A stretch of DNA of 64,000 nucleotides from Streptomyces uncialis (GTDB taxonomy: Bacteria > Actinomycetota > Actinomycetes > Streptomycetales > Streptomycetaceae): NCBI RefSeq assembly GCF_036250755.1, contig NZ_CP109583.1:6487501-6551500 (forward strand), given 5' to 3'. Within the stretch, counting starts at the first letter, position 1. The number at the start of each line of letters is the position of its first letter. Positions 33,788-42,736 of this stretch are shown here, piece by piece. The position numbers were made by a program, and so were the translations under genes. Under the pieces are notes generated by a model. It worked only from the letters and a program-made list of their open reading frames with translations, made no database searches and was not told the DNA's origin.

Positions 33788-36514
33788 ATGTCGAAGAACA
33801 AAGGTCCTCAGGTAGTGAAGTTCGTTTATGACTTCACCGAGGGAAACAAGGACCTCAAGGATCTGCTCGGCGGGAAGGGTGCGAACCTCGCCGAGATGAC
33901 CAACCTCGGGCTGCCCGTGCCGCCCGGTTTCACCATCACGACCGACGCCTGCAAGGTCTACCTGGACAGCGGCGAGGAACCTGCGGCACTCCGTGACGAG
34001 GTATCCGCTCATCTGGAAACCCTCGAACAGCGCATGGGCAAGCGGCTCGGCCAGCACGACGACCCGCTGCTGGTGTCGGTGCGCTCCGGCGCCAAGTTCT
34101 CCATGCCCGGCATGATGGACACCGTCCTCAACATCGGACTGTCCGACGCCTCCGTCGAAGGGCTCGCCCGGCAGGCCGGCGACGAGCGCTTCGCCTGGGA
34201 CTCCTACCGCCGCCTCATCCAGATGTTCGGCAAGACCGTCCTCGGGGTCGACGGCGAACTCTTCGAGGACGCCCTGGAGGAGGCCAAGGCCGCCAAGGGC
34301 GTCACCGTCGACACCGACCTGGACGCCGCCGACCTGAAGAAGCTCGTCAAGGGGTTCAAGAAGACCGTCCGCACCGAGGCCGGACGGGACTTCCCCCAGG
34401 ACCCCCGCGAACAGATGGACCTCGCCGTCAAGGCCGTCTTCGAATCGTGGAACGGCGACCGGGCCAAGCTCTACCGCCGCCAGGAACGCATCCCCCACGA
34501 CCTCGGCACCGCCGTCAACATCTGCTCCATGGTCTTCGGCAACCTCGGGCCCGACTCCGGCACCGGCGTCGCCTTCACCCGGGACCCCGCCAGCGGCCAG
34601 CAGGGCGTCTACGGCGACTACCTCAGCAACGCCCAGGGCGAGGACGTCGTCGCCGGAATCCGCAACACCGTGGCGCTCGCCGATCTCGAACAGCTCGACA
34701 AGGTGTCGTACGACCAGCTGATGCAGATCATGGAGACGCTGGAGAACCACTACAAGGACCTCTGCGACATCGAGTTCACCATCGAGCGCGGACAGCTGTG
34801 GATGCTCCAGACCCGGGTCGGCAAGCGGACCGCCGGCGCCGCCTTCCGGATCGCCACCCAGCTCGTCGACCAGGGCCTCATCGACGAGGCCGAGGCCCTC
34901 CAGCGGGTCACCGGGGCCCAGCTCGCGCAGCTGATGTTCCCCAAGTTCGACGAGGACGCCAAGGTCGACAAGATCGGCCGCGGCATCGCCGCCTCACCGG
35001 GCGCCGCCGTCGGCAAGGCCGTCTTCGACTCGTACACCGCCATCAAGTGGTCCCGGTCCGGCGAGAAGGTCATCCTCATCCGCCGGGAGACCAACCCCGA
35101 CGACCTGGACGGCATGATCGCCGCCGAGGGCATCCTCACCTCCCGCGGCGGCAAGACCTCGCACGCCGCCGTCGTCGCCCGCGGCATGGGCAAGACCTGT
35201 GTGTGCGGCGCCGAGGAACTGGAGGTCGACACCAAGCGGCGGCGGATGACCGCGCCCGGCGGGATCGTGATCGAGGAGGGCGACGTCGTCTCCATCGACG
35301 GGTCCACCGGCAAGGTGTACCTCGGTGAGGTGCCCGTCGTCCCGTCGCCCGTCGTGGAGTACTTCGAGGGACGGATGCACGCGGGCGCCGACGACGCCGA
35401 CGAACTCGTCGCCGCCGTGCACCGCGTCATGGCCTACGCCGACCGCGTCCGGCGGCTGCGGGTCCGTGCCAACGCCGACAACGCCGAGGACGCGCTGCGC
35501 GCCCGCCGCTTCGGCGCCCAGGGCATCGGACTGTGCCGCACCGAGCACATGTTCCTCGGTGAGCGCCGCGAGTACGTCGAGCGGCTGATCCTCGCCGACA
35601 CCGACGAGGAGCGCGAGCAGGCCCTCGACCGGCTGCTGCCGCTCCAGAAGCGCGACTTCGTGGAACTGTTCGAGGCCATGGACGGACTGCCCGTCACCGT
35701 CCGGCTCCTCGACCCGCCGCTGCACGAGTTCCTGCCCGACATCACGGAACTCTCCGTACGTGTCGCGCTCGCCGAGTCCCGCAAGGACGCCAACGAGAAC
35801 GATCTGCGTCTCCTCCAGGCCGTCCACCGCCTCCATGAGCAGAACCCGATGCTGGGACTGCGCGGGGTCCGCCTCGGCCTCGTCATCCCCGGTCTGTTCG
35901 CCATGCAGGTACGGGCCATCGCGGAGGCCGCCGCCGAACGCCGCGACGCCAAGGGCGACCCGCGCGCCGAGATCATGATCCCGCTGGTGGGCACCGTCCA
36001 GGAACTGGAGATCGTCCGCGACGAGGCCGAACAGGTCATCGACGAGGTGCAGCGCGCCGCCGGGCTCGACCTCAAGCTCTCGCTCGGCACCATGATCGAG
36101 CTGCCGCGCGCCGCGCTCACCGCCGGACAGATCGCCGAGGCCGCCGAGTTCTTCTCGTTCGGCACCAACGACCTCACCCAGACCGTGTGGGGCTTCTCCC
36201 GCGACGACGTGGAGGCCAGCTTCTTCACCGCGTACCTGGAGAAGGGCATCTTCGGGGTGTCCCCGTTCGAGACCATCGACAAGGACGGCGTCGGCGCGCT
36301 CGTCCGGGCCGCGGCGGAGGCCGGCCGGGCCACCCGCCCCGACCTCAAGCTCGGTGTCTGCGGCGAGCACGGCGGCGACCCCGAGTCCGTCCACTTCTTC
36401 CACGAGGTGGGACTGGACTACGTCTCCTGCTCCCCGTTCCGCATCCCGGTCGCCCGGCTGGAGGCCGGCCGGGCCGCCAGCGCGGGCCAGTCGAAGGGCA
36501 GCGACCACCGCTGA
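33788..36514 (+). CDS. ppdK: Pyruvate, phosphate dikinase
   Basis: The 908-residue enzyme interconverts pyruvate, ATP and phosphate with phosphoenolpyruvate, AMP and diphosphate. The N-terminal ATP-grasp part shows LLGGKGANLAEMTNLGLPVPPGF and SGAKFSMPGMMDTVLN. The swivelling domain has GGKTSHAAVVARG with the phospho-acceptor His459. The C-terminal barrel contains FGTNDLTQTVWGFSRDD and CGEHGGDP with the acid-base Cys858. Length is normal. The T-S-H tripeptide at 457-459 would permit phosphorylation control by a regulatory protein as in plants, but no such gene is adjacent. ATG 33788 is preceded by a GAGGAG-type site. Confidence 0.97.
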   Translation: MSKNKGPQVVKFVYDFTEGNKDLKDLLGGKGANLAEMTNLGLPVPPGFTITTDACKVYLDSGEEPAALRDEVSAHLETLEQRMGKRLGQHDDPLLVSVRSGAKFSMPGMMDTVLNIGLSDASVEGLARQAGDERFAWDSYRRLIQMFGKTVLGVDGELFEDALEEAKAAKGVTVDTDLDAADLKKLVKGFKKTVRTEAGRDFPQDPREQMDLAVKAVFESWNGDRAKLYRRQERIPHDLGTAVNICSMVFGNLGPDSGTGVAFTRDPASGQQGVYGDYLSNAQGEDVVAGIRNTVALADLEQLDKVSYDQLMQIMETLENHYKDLCDIEFTIERGQLWMLQTRVGKRTAGAAFRIATQLVDQGLIDEAEALQRVTGAQLAQLMFPKFDEDAKVDKIGRGIAASPGAAVGKAVFDSYTAIKWSRSGEKVILIRRETNPDDLDGMIAAEGILTSRGGKTSHAAVVARGMGKTCVCGAEELEVDTKRRRMTAPGGIVIEEGDVVSIDGSTGKVYLGEVPVVPSPVVEYFEGRMHAGADDADELVAAVHRVMAYADRVRRLRVRANADNAEDALRARRFGAQGIGLCRTEHMFLGERREYVERLILADTDEEREQALDRLLPLQKRDFVELFEAMDGLPVTVRLLDPPLHEFLPDITELSVRVALAESRKDANENDLRLLQAVHRLHEQNPMLGLRGVRLGLVIPGLFAMQVRAIAEAAAERRDAKGDPRAEIMIPLVGTVQELEIVRDEAEQVIDEVQRAAGLDLKLSLGTMIELPRAALTAGQIAEAAEFFSFGTNDLTQTVWGFSRDDVEASFFTAYLEKGIFGVSPFETIDKDGVGALVRAAAEAGRATRPDLKLGVCGEHGGDPESVHFFHEVGLDYVSCSPFRIPVARLEAGRAASAGQSKGSDHR

Positions 36515-36690
36515 CCCGGGTGGGCGGGGCGCCCGTCCGGTGAGGTACGGCCCCCGTCCCTGCACGTCGTTTGTCTCCTGCACGGCCACCGGTACGCGTG
36601 TTCCGGTGGCCCCGCGGAACCCGAGCCCGTGACCGCCGCCGGTCCCTCACCCTCGCCGACGCGGCGGCGGCACCGGGCGTCCGGGAGAAA

Positions 36691-36718
36691 AGGGGCGGCA
36701 CCCCTGTGCGGGGGTGCC
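36691..36718 (+). terminator. ppdK terminator hairpin
   Basis: An 11-bp perfect stem (GGCGGCACCCC paired with GGGGTGCCGCC) with a 6-base loop, preceded by GAGAAAAG and followed by TCTTC. It lies 177 bp past the ppdK stop; nothing else was identified in the 36515-36942 gap. Confidence 0.75.
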
Positions 36719-36942
36719 GCCTCTTCGGCGTTCGTCCGGCGCCCGCACGGGAACGCGCGGCGCCTTGGGGAGGAGTCGCATCCCCCGGGTCTCCTCCGGG
36801 AACCTGAATCCGTTCCGACGGGGACAGTGGTCCCCGTTCCGCCCCGGGCGCCGGACTGGCACCATGCTGAAGGCGCGTGGACCCCTCCCGCGAGCCCTTT
36901 CGGCACAGGCCGAAAAGCAGAGGTCAGGGGATCGGGGACACG

Positions 36943-37926
36943 GTGCTGCGCATCCACTTCACGCGGGACGACCTCGCGCGGGTCCGGGTCGTCGAACGCC
37001 CCCACCCGCTGTGGGAGACCGTGCTCAGCGTGCACCGGCTCCGGGACCGCTGGTCACCCACCGCCCTCGACACCTGGCGGGGCGCCGCCCGCCGCCGGCT
37101 GATGGCCGACCCGGTCCGCGGCCGGGACGCGTTCTCCCTGCTCGGGACGCTCATACCGCGCCGCGGCAACTTCCCCGACTTCCTCACCCCCACCGCCCTC
37201 ATGGACAGCCCCGGCGACGACCTCGGCGGCGGACTCGACCAGATCCTCGCCACCCCCCGTACCCTGCTGCGCCGCGACATCGGCATGCTCCCCGACCCGC
37301 CCCGCCGCCTCACCGCCCTGAGCGACGGGGACCGCGACGCCCTGCGCCGGCTCGACTGCGCGCTGCGGACGTACCACGCCGCCGCCGTCGCCCCCCACTG
37401 GGCCGCCGTCCGCGCCGCCGTCGAGGCCGACCGGGCCCGCTCCGGGCGGGACCTGCTCGACGGCGGCACCGAAGGGCTGCTAGCCGGACTGCGGCCCGTG
37501 CTGCGCTGGGAACCGCCCGTCCTCACCGCCGACTACCCGGTCGCGCACGACCTCCATCTGGGCGGCCGCGGCCTGGTGCTCGTCCCGTCCTACTTCTGCA
37601 GCCGCCGCCCCGTCACCCTCATCGACCCCGAACTCCCGCCGGTCGTCGTCTACCCGGCACGCACCGTCACCGCCACCCGCACCCTGTACGAGGGACGGCA
37701 CGCCCTGGAACGGCTGCTCGGCCGCACCCGGTCCGGGGTCCTCGCCGCCATCGGCGCGGGCTGCACCACCGGGGAGCTGGCGCTGCGCGCCGGGATCTCC
37801 CCGGCGTCCGCGAGCCAGCACGCCACGATCCTGCGCGAGGCGGGACTGGTCACCACGGTCCGGGCCGGCCCCAGCGTGCTGCACACCGTGACCGGCCTCG
37901 GGATCTCCCTGCTGCGGGGCGCCTGA
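36943..37926 (+). CDS. ArsR-type winged-helix regulator with large N-terminal domain
   Basis: The 327-residue protein has ~240 residues of uncharacterised sequence (HFTRDDLARVRVVERPHPLW at the start, DLHLGGRGLVLVPSYFC in the middle). A C-terminal winged helix follows: RTRSGVLAAIGAGCTTGELALRAG, SPASASQHATILREAGLV. The layout matches other Streptomyces ArsR proteins whose N-terminal half replaces metal sites. GTG 36943 follows GGGGACA; a 22-residue longer form is possible. It stands alone between ppdK and the SDR gene. Confidence 0.82.
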   Translation: MLRIHFTRDDLARVRVVERPHPLWETVLSVHRLRDRWSPTALDTWRGAARRRLMADPVRGRDAFSLLGTLIPRRGNFPDFLTPTALMDSPGDDLGGGLDQILATPRTLLRRDIGMLPDPPRRLTALSDGDRDALRRLDCALRTYHAAAVAPHWAAVRAAVEADRARSGRDLLDGGTEGLLAGLRPVLRWEPPVLTADYPVAHDLHLGGRGLVLVPSYFCSRRPVTLIDPELPPVVVYPARTVTATRTLYEGRHALERLLGRTRSGVLAAIGAGCTTGELALRAGISPASASQHATILREAGLVTTVRAGPSVLHTVTGLGISLLRGA

Positions 37927-38106
37927 GCACCCGGGGGGCGCCCCGGGAGCCCGCGCGCCGGGCGTGCGGGCTCCGCGCCCGGGAGCGCGGCCGGACCCGG
38001 CCGCGTACGCCGTGCCCATGGGCTTGCGGGAGCGTGACCCGCCGCGCCGGTGGACCATGAAAGGGTGCGGGGACGACGCGCCGACACCTCGCGAGGAGCA
38101 TGCGCC

Positions 38107-39042
38107 ATGAGCCGCTGGAGCGAGTACGACATCCCCGACCAGAGCGGCCGGACGGCCGTGGTGACCGGAGCCAACAGCGGGATCGGCTACTGCGCCGCCC
38201 GCGCGCTCGCCCGCCGGGGCGCCCGGGTCGTCCTCGCCTGCCGCAGCGAGGAGCGCGGCACCGCGGCCCGGGACCGGGTGCTGGCCGAAGTGCCCGGCGC
38301 GGAGGCGGAGTTCGCCCCCCTGGACCTCGGTTCGCTGGCCTCCGTGCGGGAGTTCGCACGGACCTGGGCACGCGACCATGACCGGCTCGACCTGCTCATC
38401 AACAACGCCGGGGTGATGGCACTGCCGCACCGCCTCACCTCCGACGGTTTCGAGACGCAGTTCGGGGTCAACCACCTCGGGCACTTCGCCCTCACCGGGG
38501 AACTCCTGCCCACCCTCCTCGCCACGCCCGGCGCGCGGATCGTCAGTGTGTCCAGCGGGGTGCACGCGCTGTCCAACATCGACATCCACGACCTCAACAG
38601 CGAACGCGGATACCGCCGCTGGATCGCCTACGCGCGCTCCAAGACCGCCAACCTCCTCTTCGTCCACGAGCTGGCCGCGAGGCTCGCCGCGGCCGGTGCC
38701 GACACGGTCGCCGCGGCGGCGCACCCGGGGTACGCCCGCACCAACCTCCAGACGGCCGGGGTCCGGATGGAGGGCCGCAGGACCGCCGAACGCGTCATCG
38801 AGCTGGGCAACCGGATCATCGCCCAGGGCCCCGAGGCCGGCGCCCTGCCCACCCTGTACGCGGCCACCGCCCCCGGCGTCGCCCCGGACTCCTTCACCGG
38901 CCCCCGGTTCCTCGGCTGGCGCGGCGCCCCCGCCCCGTCCTGGCGCGCGAGCTGGACCACCGACGACCGGGTCTCCACCCGGCTGTGGGCGGCCTCCGAG
39001 GCCCTGACCGGTGTCACGTACGGGGAGCTGGACACGCTCTGA
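38107..39042 (+). CDS. Short-chain dehydrogenase/reductase (retinol-dehydrogenase-like)
   Basis: The 311-residue SDR has the NAD(P)-binding motif TGANSGIGYCAARAL (TGxxxGIG), NNAGVM, active-site Ser in VSVSSGVHAL, and YARSKTANLL with the catalytic Tyr/Lys. The Arg in ACRSEERG after beta-2 favours NADP(H). The family oxidises or reduces alcohols and ketones; the substrate is not predictable. ATG 38107 has a GAGGAGC site. It has no operon partner. Confidence 0.9.
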   Translation: MSRWSEYDIPDQSGRTAVVTGANSGIGYCAARALARRGARVVLACRSEERGTAARDRVLAEVPGAEAEFAPLDLGSLASVREFARTWARDHDRLDLLINNAGVMALPHRLTSDGFETQFGVNHLGHFALTGELLPTLLATPGARIVSVSSGVHALSNIDIHDLNSERGYRRWIAYARSKTANLLFVHELAARLAAAGADTVAAAAHPGYARTNLQTAGVRMEGRRTAERVIELGNRIIAQGPEAGALPTLYAATAPGVAPDSFTGPRFLGWRGAPAPSWRASWTTDDRVSTRLWAASEALTGVTYGELDTL

Positions 39043-39203
39043 GCCGGACGGCCCCCGGCCCGCCGGCCGCCCGCCGCCTCCGGTCGTCCGGAAGCCGTGA
39101 CCCGGACATGGATACGTCATGAACTCGCCAAGGGATGGCGCCCCCGGGTCAGCGAAGCGTCAATCCCGCTGACGTGGGCTGTCCGTCGTTCTACGGTGCC
39201 CGC

Positions 39204-39860
39204 ATGGGATGTGAAGGGACACGGTACGAGGGCGGCGACCGGGGCGAGGACGACGACGAGGAGGACGACGCGGACCGGCGGCCGGACGGACGCCGGGAAC
39301 CGGTGTGGGTCACGGTCGGGCAGCGCGGCCCGGCGGCCCGGCACGGCCCGTTCACGGCCCCCGGGGTCGCCGCGGACCGGCGCTGGGCCACGGACCGCAG
39401 GGACGCGGTGTACTGCGCGTCGACCCTGCTCGGTCTGATCGGCCTGGTCGACATCGCGAACGGCACGCTGACCGCCGTCCGGGGGCTCCTGTGGCTCACG
39501 CTGGCGCTGCTGCTGTACGCGGTGCTGTACCCGCCGCTGGTCACGGCGGGGCCCGGATGGCTCGCCGTCCGGGGGCTGTGGCGCACCCGGCAGGTCGCGA
39601 CGGACCTGCTCGTCGCCGCGCGGCACAGCGACGGGGTCCAGCCGAGGCTCGTGCTGCGGGACGCGCTGGGGAACCGGGTCGAGGTCGACCCGAAGGTCCT
39701 GACGGGCAATCCGCTGCTGTGGCACCGGCTCGACACGGGGGCGCGCCACGCGCGGGCGTCCGGACTGCTGCGCACCGGGACGGGGGTGCTCCAGCGGATC
39801 GGGGAGCGGATCGACGCGGAGGAGGGCCGGGGGGTGTTCGAGGCGTCCGACCTGTCGTGA
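39204..39860 (+). CDS. Membrane protein with highly charged N-terminus
   Basis: The 218-residue protein opens with an acidic/basic segment (EDDDEEDDADRRPDGRRE). Two close membrane helices follow at about 70-90 and 95-115 (STLLGLIGLVDIANG, LLWLTLALLLYAVLYPPLV). A cytoplasmic C-terminal domain contains RLVLRDALGNRVEVDPKVL. I do not recognise the family. ATG 39204 was chosen because coding character starts there. The gene is convergent with the sortase gene across a repeat-rich spacer. Confidence 0.68.
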   Translation: MGCEGTRYEGGDRGEDDDEEDDADRRPDGRREPVWVTVGQRGPAARHGPFTAPGVAADRRWATDRRDAVYCASTLLGLIGLVDIANGTLTAVRGLLWLTLALLLYAVLYPPLVTAGPGWLAVRGLWRTRQVATDLLVAARHSDGVQPRLVLRDALGNRVEVDPKVLTGNPLLWHRLDTGARHARASGLLRTGTGVLQRIGERIDAEEGRGVFEASDLS

Positions 39861-39934
39861 CCCCGCTGTTCCTCGCCGGGGGCCGTGGTCCCACCCGTGG
39901 GGCGGCTGTCCCTGTCCGGGTTCCGGCCCGCCTC

Positions 39935-40160
39935 GCGCGGTTCCCCGCGCCCCTTCGGGGGCACCGGGCCCGCAGGCGAACGCGGACAGTGGACGGGCCC
40001 CAAAGGGGCGCGGGGAACTGCGCACCCCACGAGCGACCCGCACAGGGACAAGTGCGCCCAGGGACGAGTACCCAGGGGCGCGGGGAACCGCGCACCACGG
40101 ACCACCCGCACCCGACGGGTACCGCAAGAGGCGCCGACCCAGGGGCGCGGGGAACCGCGC
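39935..40160. repeat. Mosaic intergenic repeat cluster B
   Basis: The 20-bp core described for cluster A occurs here in plus orientation at 39935-39954 and in reverse orientation at 40004-40023, 40074-40093 and 40141-40160, with one-base variants. Flanking segments such as AGGGACAAGTGCGCCC are shared with cluster C. It lies between the convergent membrane protein and sortase genes (39861-40282), where no gene is seen. Confidence 0.82.
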
Positions 40161-40282
40161 GAAGGCGGCGGGGAGCCGGACGGGGACAGCCGCCCCACGG
40201 GTGGGAACCCAGGGCCGCGGGACACCGTCCCGGCGGCCCGAGGCGACCACGACGCACCCCGTGGGGGCACAACTCGTGTGGG

Positions 40283-40969
40283 CTATTTCGTCGAGGTGAG
40301 GTGGGCGAAGACGACGACGTTGCCCTTGTAGCCCGTCCGCTCGGAGTAGGGCCCACCGCAGGTGATGACCCGCAGCTCGGCCCGCCCCGCGGCCCCGTAC
40401 ACCTTCTCGTCGGGGAAGTCCTCGTTGTCGTACACCTCGACCGCGTCGACCGTGAACACCGCCACCGACCCGTCCCGCCGGGCCACCTCCACCGTCCGCC
40501 CCCGGACCAGCGCCCCGAGGCGGTAGAACACCGCGGGTCCCTCCGCGTTGTCGACGTGCCCCGCCACGACCGCCGTACCCCGCTCACCGGGTGTCGTCCC
40601 CGCCTCGTACCACCCCGCGAGGTTCTTCCGCTGGGGCGGCGGTACGTCCAGACTGCCCTGCGGGGTCAGCCCCAGCCCCGTCAGCGGCGCGTCGACCCCG
40701 ATCGCCGGGACCCGGATACGGTCCGGCGGCGACGGGGCCATGGGCGCCGCGCCCGACCCCCGCCCCCCGGTACCGCCCACGGACGGCGCGGCCTGCGCGG
40801 CGGACGGCTGCGGCGGCGGATGCGACGTGGAGCCGTTGCGCAGCAGGAACGCCCCCGCGCACAGGGCGAGCACGGTGATCCCCGCTATCACCCCGTCCCC
40901 CGGGCCCCGCCCGGGACGGAACGGCCTCCGGCCGGGGGCGGCGGGGTCGTCGTGGCCGGGCTTGCGCAT
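40283..40969 (-). CDS. Class F-like sortase
   Basis: The 228-residue protein has an N-terminal membrane anchor (~27-44), a Pro/Gly/Ala linker and a sortase domain. The catalytic triad is visible: His138 in VVAGHVDNAEG, Cys204 in VITCGG and Arg211 in ERTGYKG. Sortases join sorting-signal proteins to cell-wall acceptors; class F enzymes are the common actinobacterial type beside class E. It lies 113 bp downstream of an exported protein with a C-terminal membrane anchor, its possible client. ATG 40969 is the first start before the membrane helix. Confidence 0.88.
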   Translation of the reverse strand: MRKPGHDDPAAPGRRPFRPGRGPGDGVIAGITVLALCAGAFLLRNGSTSHPPPQPSAAQAAPSVGGTGGRGSGAAPMAPSPPDRIRVPAIGVDAPLTGLGLTPQGSLDVPPPQRKNLAGWYEAGTTPGERGTAVVAGHVDNAEGPAVFYRLGALVRGRTVEVARRDGSVAVFTVDAVEVYDNEDFPDEKVYGAAGRAELRVITCGGPYSERTGYKGNVVVFAHLTSTK

Positions 40970-41082
40970 GAGGTCCCCCTCGGGTCGCTTGGTCTCTCCC
41001 GCGGCCCCCCTCCGGCCCGGCGAGGGGTCGCGGGACCGGAGGGGGGAGGGAAGGCGGTACCGGTGGACAGCGGAGGTGTCCG

Positions 41083-41598
41083 TCAGATCCCGTCGCCTCT
41101 CGCCCGGCGATGCAGGAGCCAGGTACCGCCCGCGGCGGCGACGGCCAGCGCCGCCACACCCGCCGCGGTCTGGACGGGGTCGGGGCCCAGTGCGCCGCCG
41201 ACCCCCGTGTTCACATGCCCCTTGGGGTGCGTGGGCAGCGCAGCCCCGGCCAGCCCCACCCACAGGTCGGCCGTGGCCTGCTTGCCGTCCGCGCAGCTCA
41301 CGGCGATCTCGTACGTGCCCGGATGCGCGGACGAGGGCACCTTGAACTGACCGACGGACTGCCCCATATGACTGCTCGGCGCCAGCGTGAAGGTGCCCGC
41401 GCCGACCGAGCTCGCGTCCCCGGCCGCGGTGCCGCCCGCCCCGCAGCCGCCCGTGTTCATGGTGACGAGGTCGCCCGGCGAGGCGGAGGACGGGAAGAGC
41501 CGGGTGCCCTTCGCGTCACCGCCCCACGTCGGGGCCGCGGCGAGCGCCGCCGTGGCGACGGCGAGCGCGGCGGCGCTCAGCAGACGGGCAGTACGCAT
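41083..41598 (-). CDS. Exported protein with C-terminal membrane anchor, sortase-linked
   Basis: The 171-residue protein has a Sec-type signal peptide (LLSAAALAVATAALAAAPTWG). A beta-rich extracellular region contains two cysteines (GGCGAGG, AVSCADG). A C-terminal membrane helix (GVAALAVAAAGGTWLL) ends in a basic tail RRARGDGI. This is the overall form of a sortase substrate, but no clean LPxTG or LAxTG is present; NTGVGG precedes the helix. It is probably co-transcribed with the sortase gene. Confidence 0.75.
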   Translation of the reverse strand: MRTARLLSAAALAVATAALAAAPTWGGDAKGTRLFPSSASPGDLVTMNTGGCGAGGTAAGDASSVGAGTFTLAPSSHMGQSVGQFKVPSSAHPGTYEIAVSCADGKQATADLWVGLAGAALPTHPKGHVNTGVGGALGPDPVQTAAGVAALAVAAAGGTWLLHRRARGDGI

Positions 41599-41975
41599 GA
41601 CTCGCTCCTAGGGAAGCGCGCGCCCCGCGGCCCCCAAGTGCCGCTGCGTCGGTCGCGCCCTCGCACCCCGAGAAAACGGCCCCCCGGCCCCCGCCGCCTC
41701 CCGGCGCCCGGCCCCCGGTTCCGGCGAACGGCTGACTCCCGCGCCCTGCCGCACCCTGTTTCAGCAGGTCATGGACGTGCGAAGGGAAATGTGCGGGAGC
41801 GCGTCCCGCAGGGCTGTGAACGGGTGACGGTCGGCCGGACGGCGTATATGACGGGGCGTCCGGCGTCCCGCGTTCCCCGGCCGGGGGCTGACGGTGCGTC
41901 GGGCACGGTTCCCGGGATGCGGACGGGTGCCGGGCGGGTGCCGGACGCGTGGCGGGCGGGGCGGGTGCGGCGCGC
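41599..41975. other. Divergent spacer, promoter region without gene
   Basis: No supported gene lies between the exported-protein gene and the FMN reductase gene. The long reverse frame across this region and into the reductase is a GC-bias artefact. Apart from the SoxR-like element at its right end, nothing specific was found. Confidence 0.5.
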
Positions 41976-42006
41976 TTGACCTCAAGTTTGGTTGAGGGAA
42001 CACGCT
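41976..42006 (+). promoter_or_regulatory. SoxR-like box and promoter of the FMN reductase gene
   Basis: The 18-bp sequence CCTCAAGTTTGGTTGAGG (41980-41997) has perfect 6-bp arms (CCTCAA/TTGAGG) and closely resembles the SoxR box. A -35-like TTGACC (41976-41981) overlaps its left end. The gene's ATG lies only 16 bp beyond the box with no ribosome site, so the transcript is probably leaderless. Confidence 0.65.
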
Positions 42007-42013
42007 GTGGCAC

Positions 42014-42736
42014 ATGAACACCGAGAACGCGGCCTTCGGGGCCGCAGCATCCACCGTGCCCACCGCCACCGCCACCCCGATCACCTCTCCCGTCGAACCC
42101 TCCTGGTCCGGCGGGCCGGGGGTGGCGACCGAACCGGACGGGCCGGAGGTCCGGCCTCCGGCGCCCCTGCGGATCGCGGTCGTCCTGGGCAGCAACCGGG
42201 ACGGCCGGTTCGGGCCGGTCGTCGCCGACTGGCTGCTCAAGGAGATCGGCGTCCGGCCCGAACTGCGCGCCGAGCTCGTGGACGTCGGCGCGGTCGACCT
42301 GCCCACGACCCTTCCCGGGCGACCGTCGCCCGAGGTGGCCGCGGAGGTCGCCAAGGTGACACCCACGCTGGCCGACGCCGAGGCGTTCGTCGTCCTCACC
42401 CCCGAGTACAACCACTCGTATCCCGCCGCGCTGAAGAACCTCATCGACTGGCACTACGACGAGTGGCAGGCCAAGCCCGTCGGCTTCGTCTCCTACGGGG
42501 GGATCTCCGGGGGGCTGCGCGCGGTCGAGCATCTGCGGCAGGTCTTCGCCGAACTGCACGCGGTCACCGTCCGGGACTCGGTCTCGTTCGCCAACGCCGG
42601 GTCGCAGTTCGACGACGACGGGGCCCATCGGGACCCGTCCGCCGCGGGGGCCGCCGTGAAGTCCCTGCTCGATCAGCTCACGTGGTGGGGCCTGACCCTC
42701 CGCGAGGGCAAGGAGGCCCGCCCGTACGGGTCGTGA
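42014..42736 (+). CDS. NADPH-dependent FMN reductase family flavoprotein, probable SoxR target
   Basis: The 240-residue protein has a ~50-residue low-complexity N-terminus. A flavodoxin-like domain follows, with LRIAVVLGSNRDGRFGPVVADW (FMN phosphate loop), FVVLTPEYNHSYPAALKNLIDW and FVSYGGISGGLRAVEHLR. These are diagnostic of NADPH-dependent FMN/quinone reductases. In S. coelicolor a gene of this type is, to my knowledge, part of the SoxR regulon, induced by redox-cycling pigments. The SoxR-like palindrome upstream fits that. ATG 42014 is used; an internal start near residue 50 cannot be excluded. Confidence 0.9.
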   Translation: MNTENAAFGAAASTVPTATATPITSPVEPSWSGGPGVATEPDGPEVRPPAPLRIAVVLGSNRDGRFGPVVADWLLKEIGVRPELRAELVDVGAVDLPTTLPGRPSPEVAAEVAKVTPTLADAEAFVVLTPEYNHSYPAALKNLIDWHYDEWQAKPVGFVSYGGISGGLRAVEHLRQVFAELHAVTVRDSVSFANAGSQFDDDGAHRDPSAAGAAVKSLLDQLTWWGLTLREGKEARPYGS

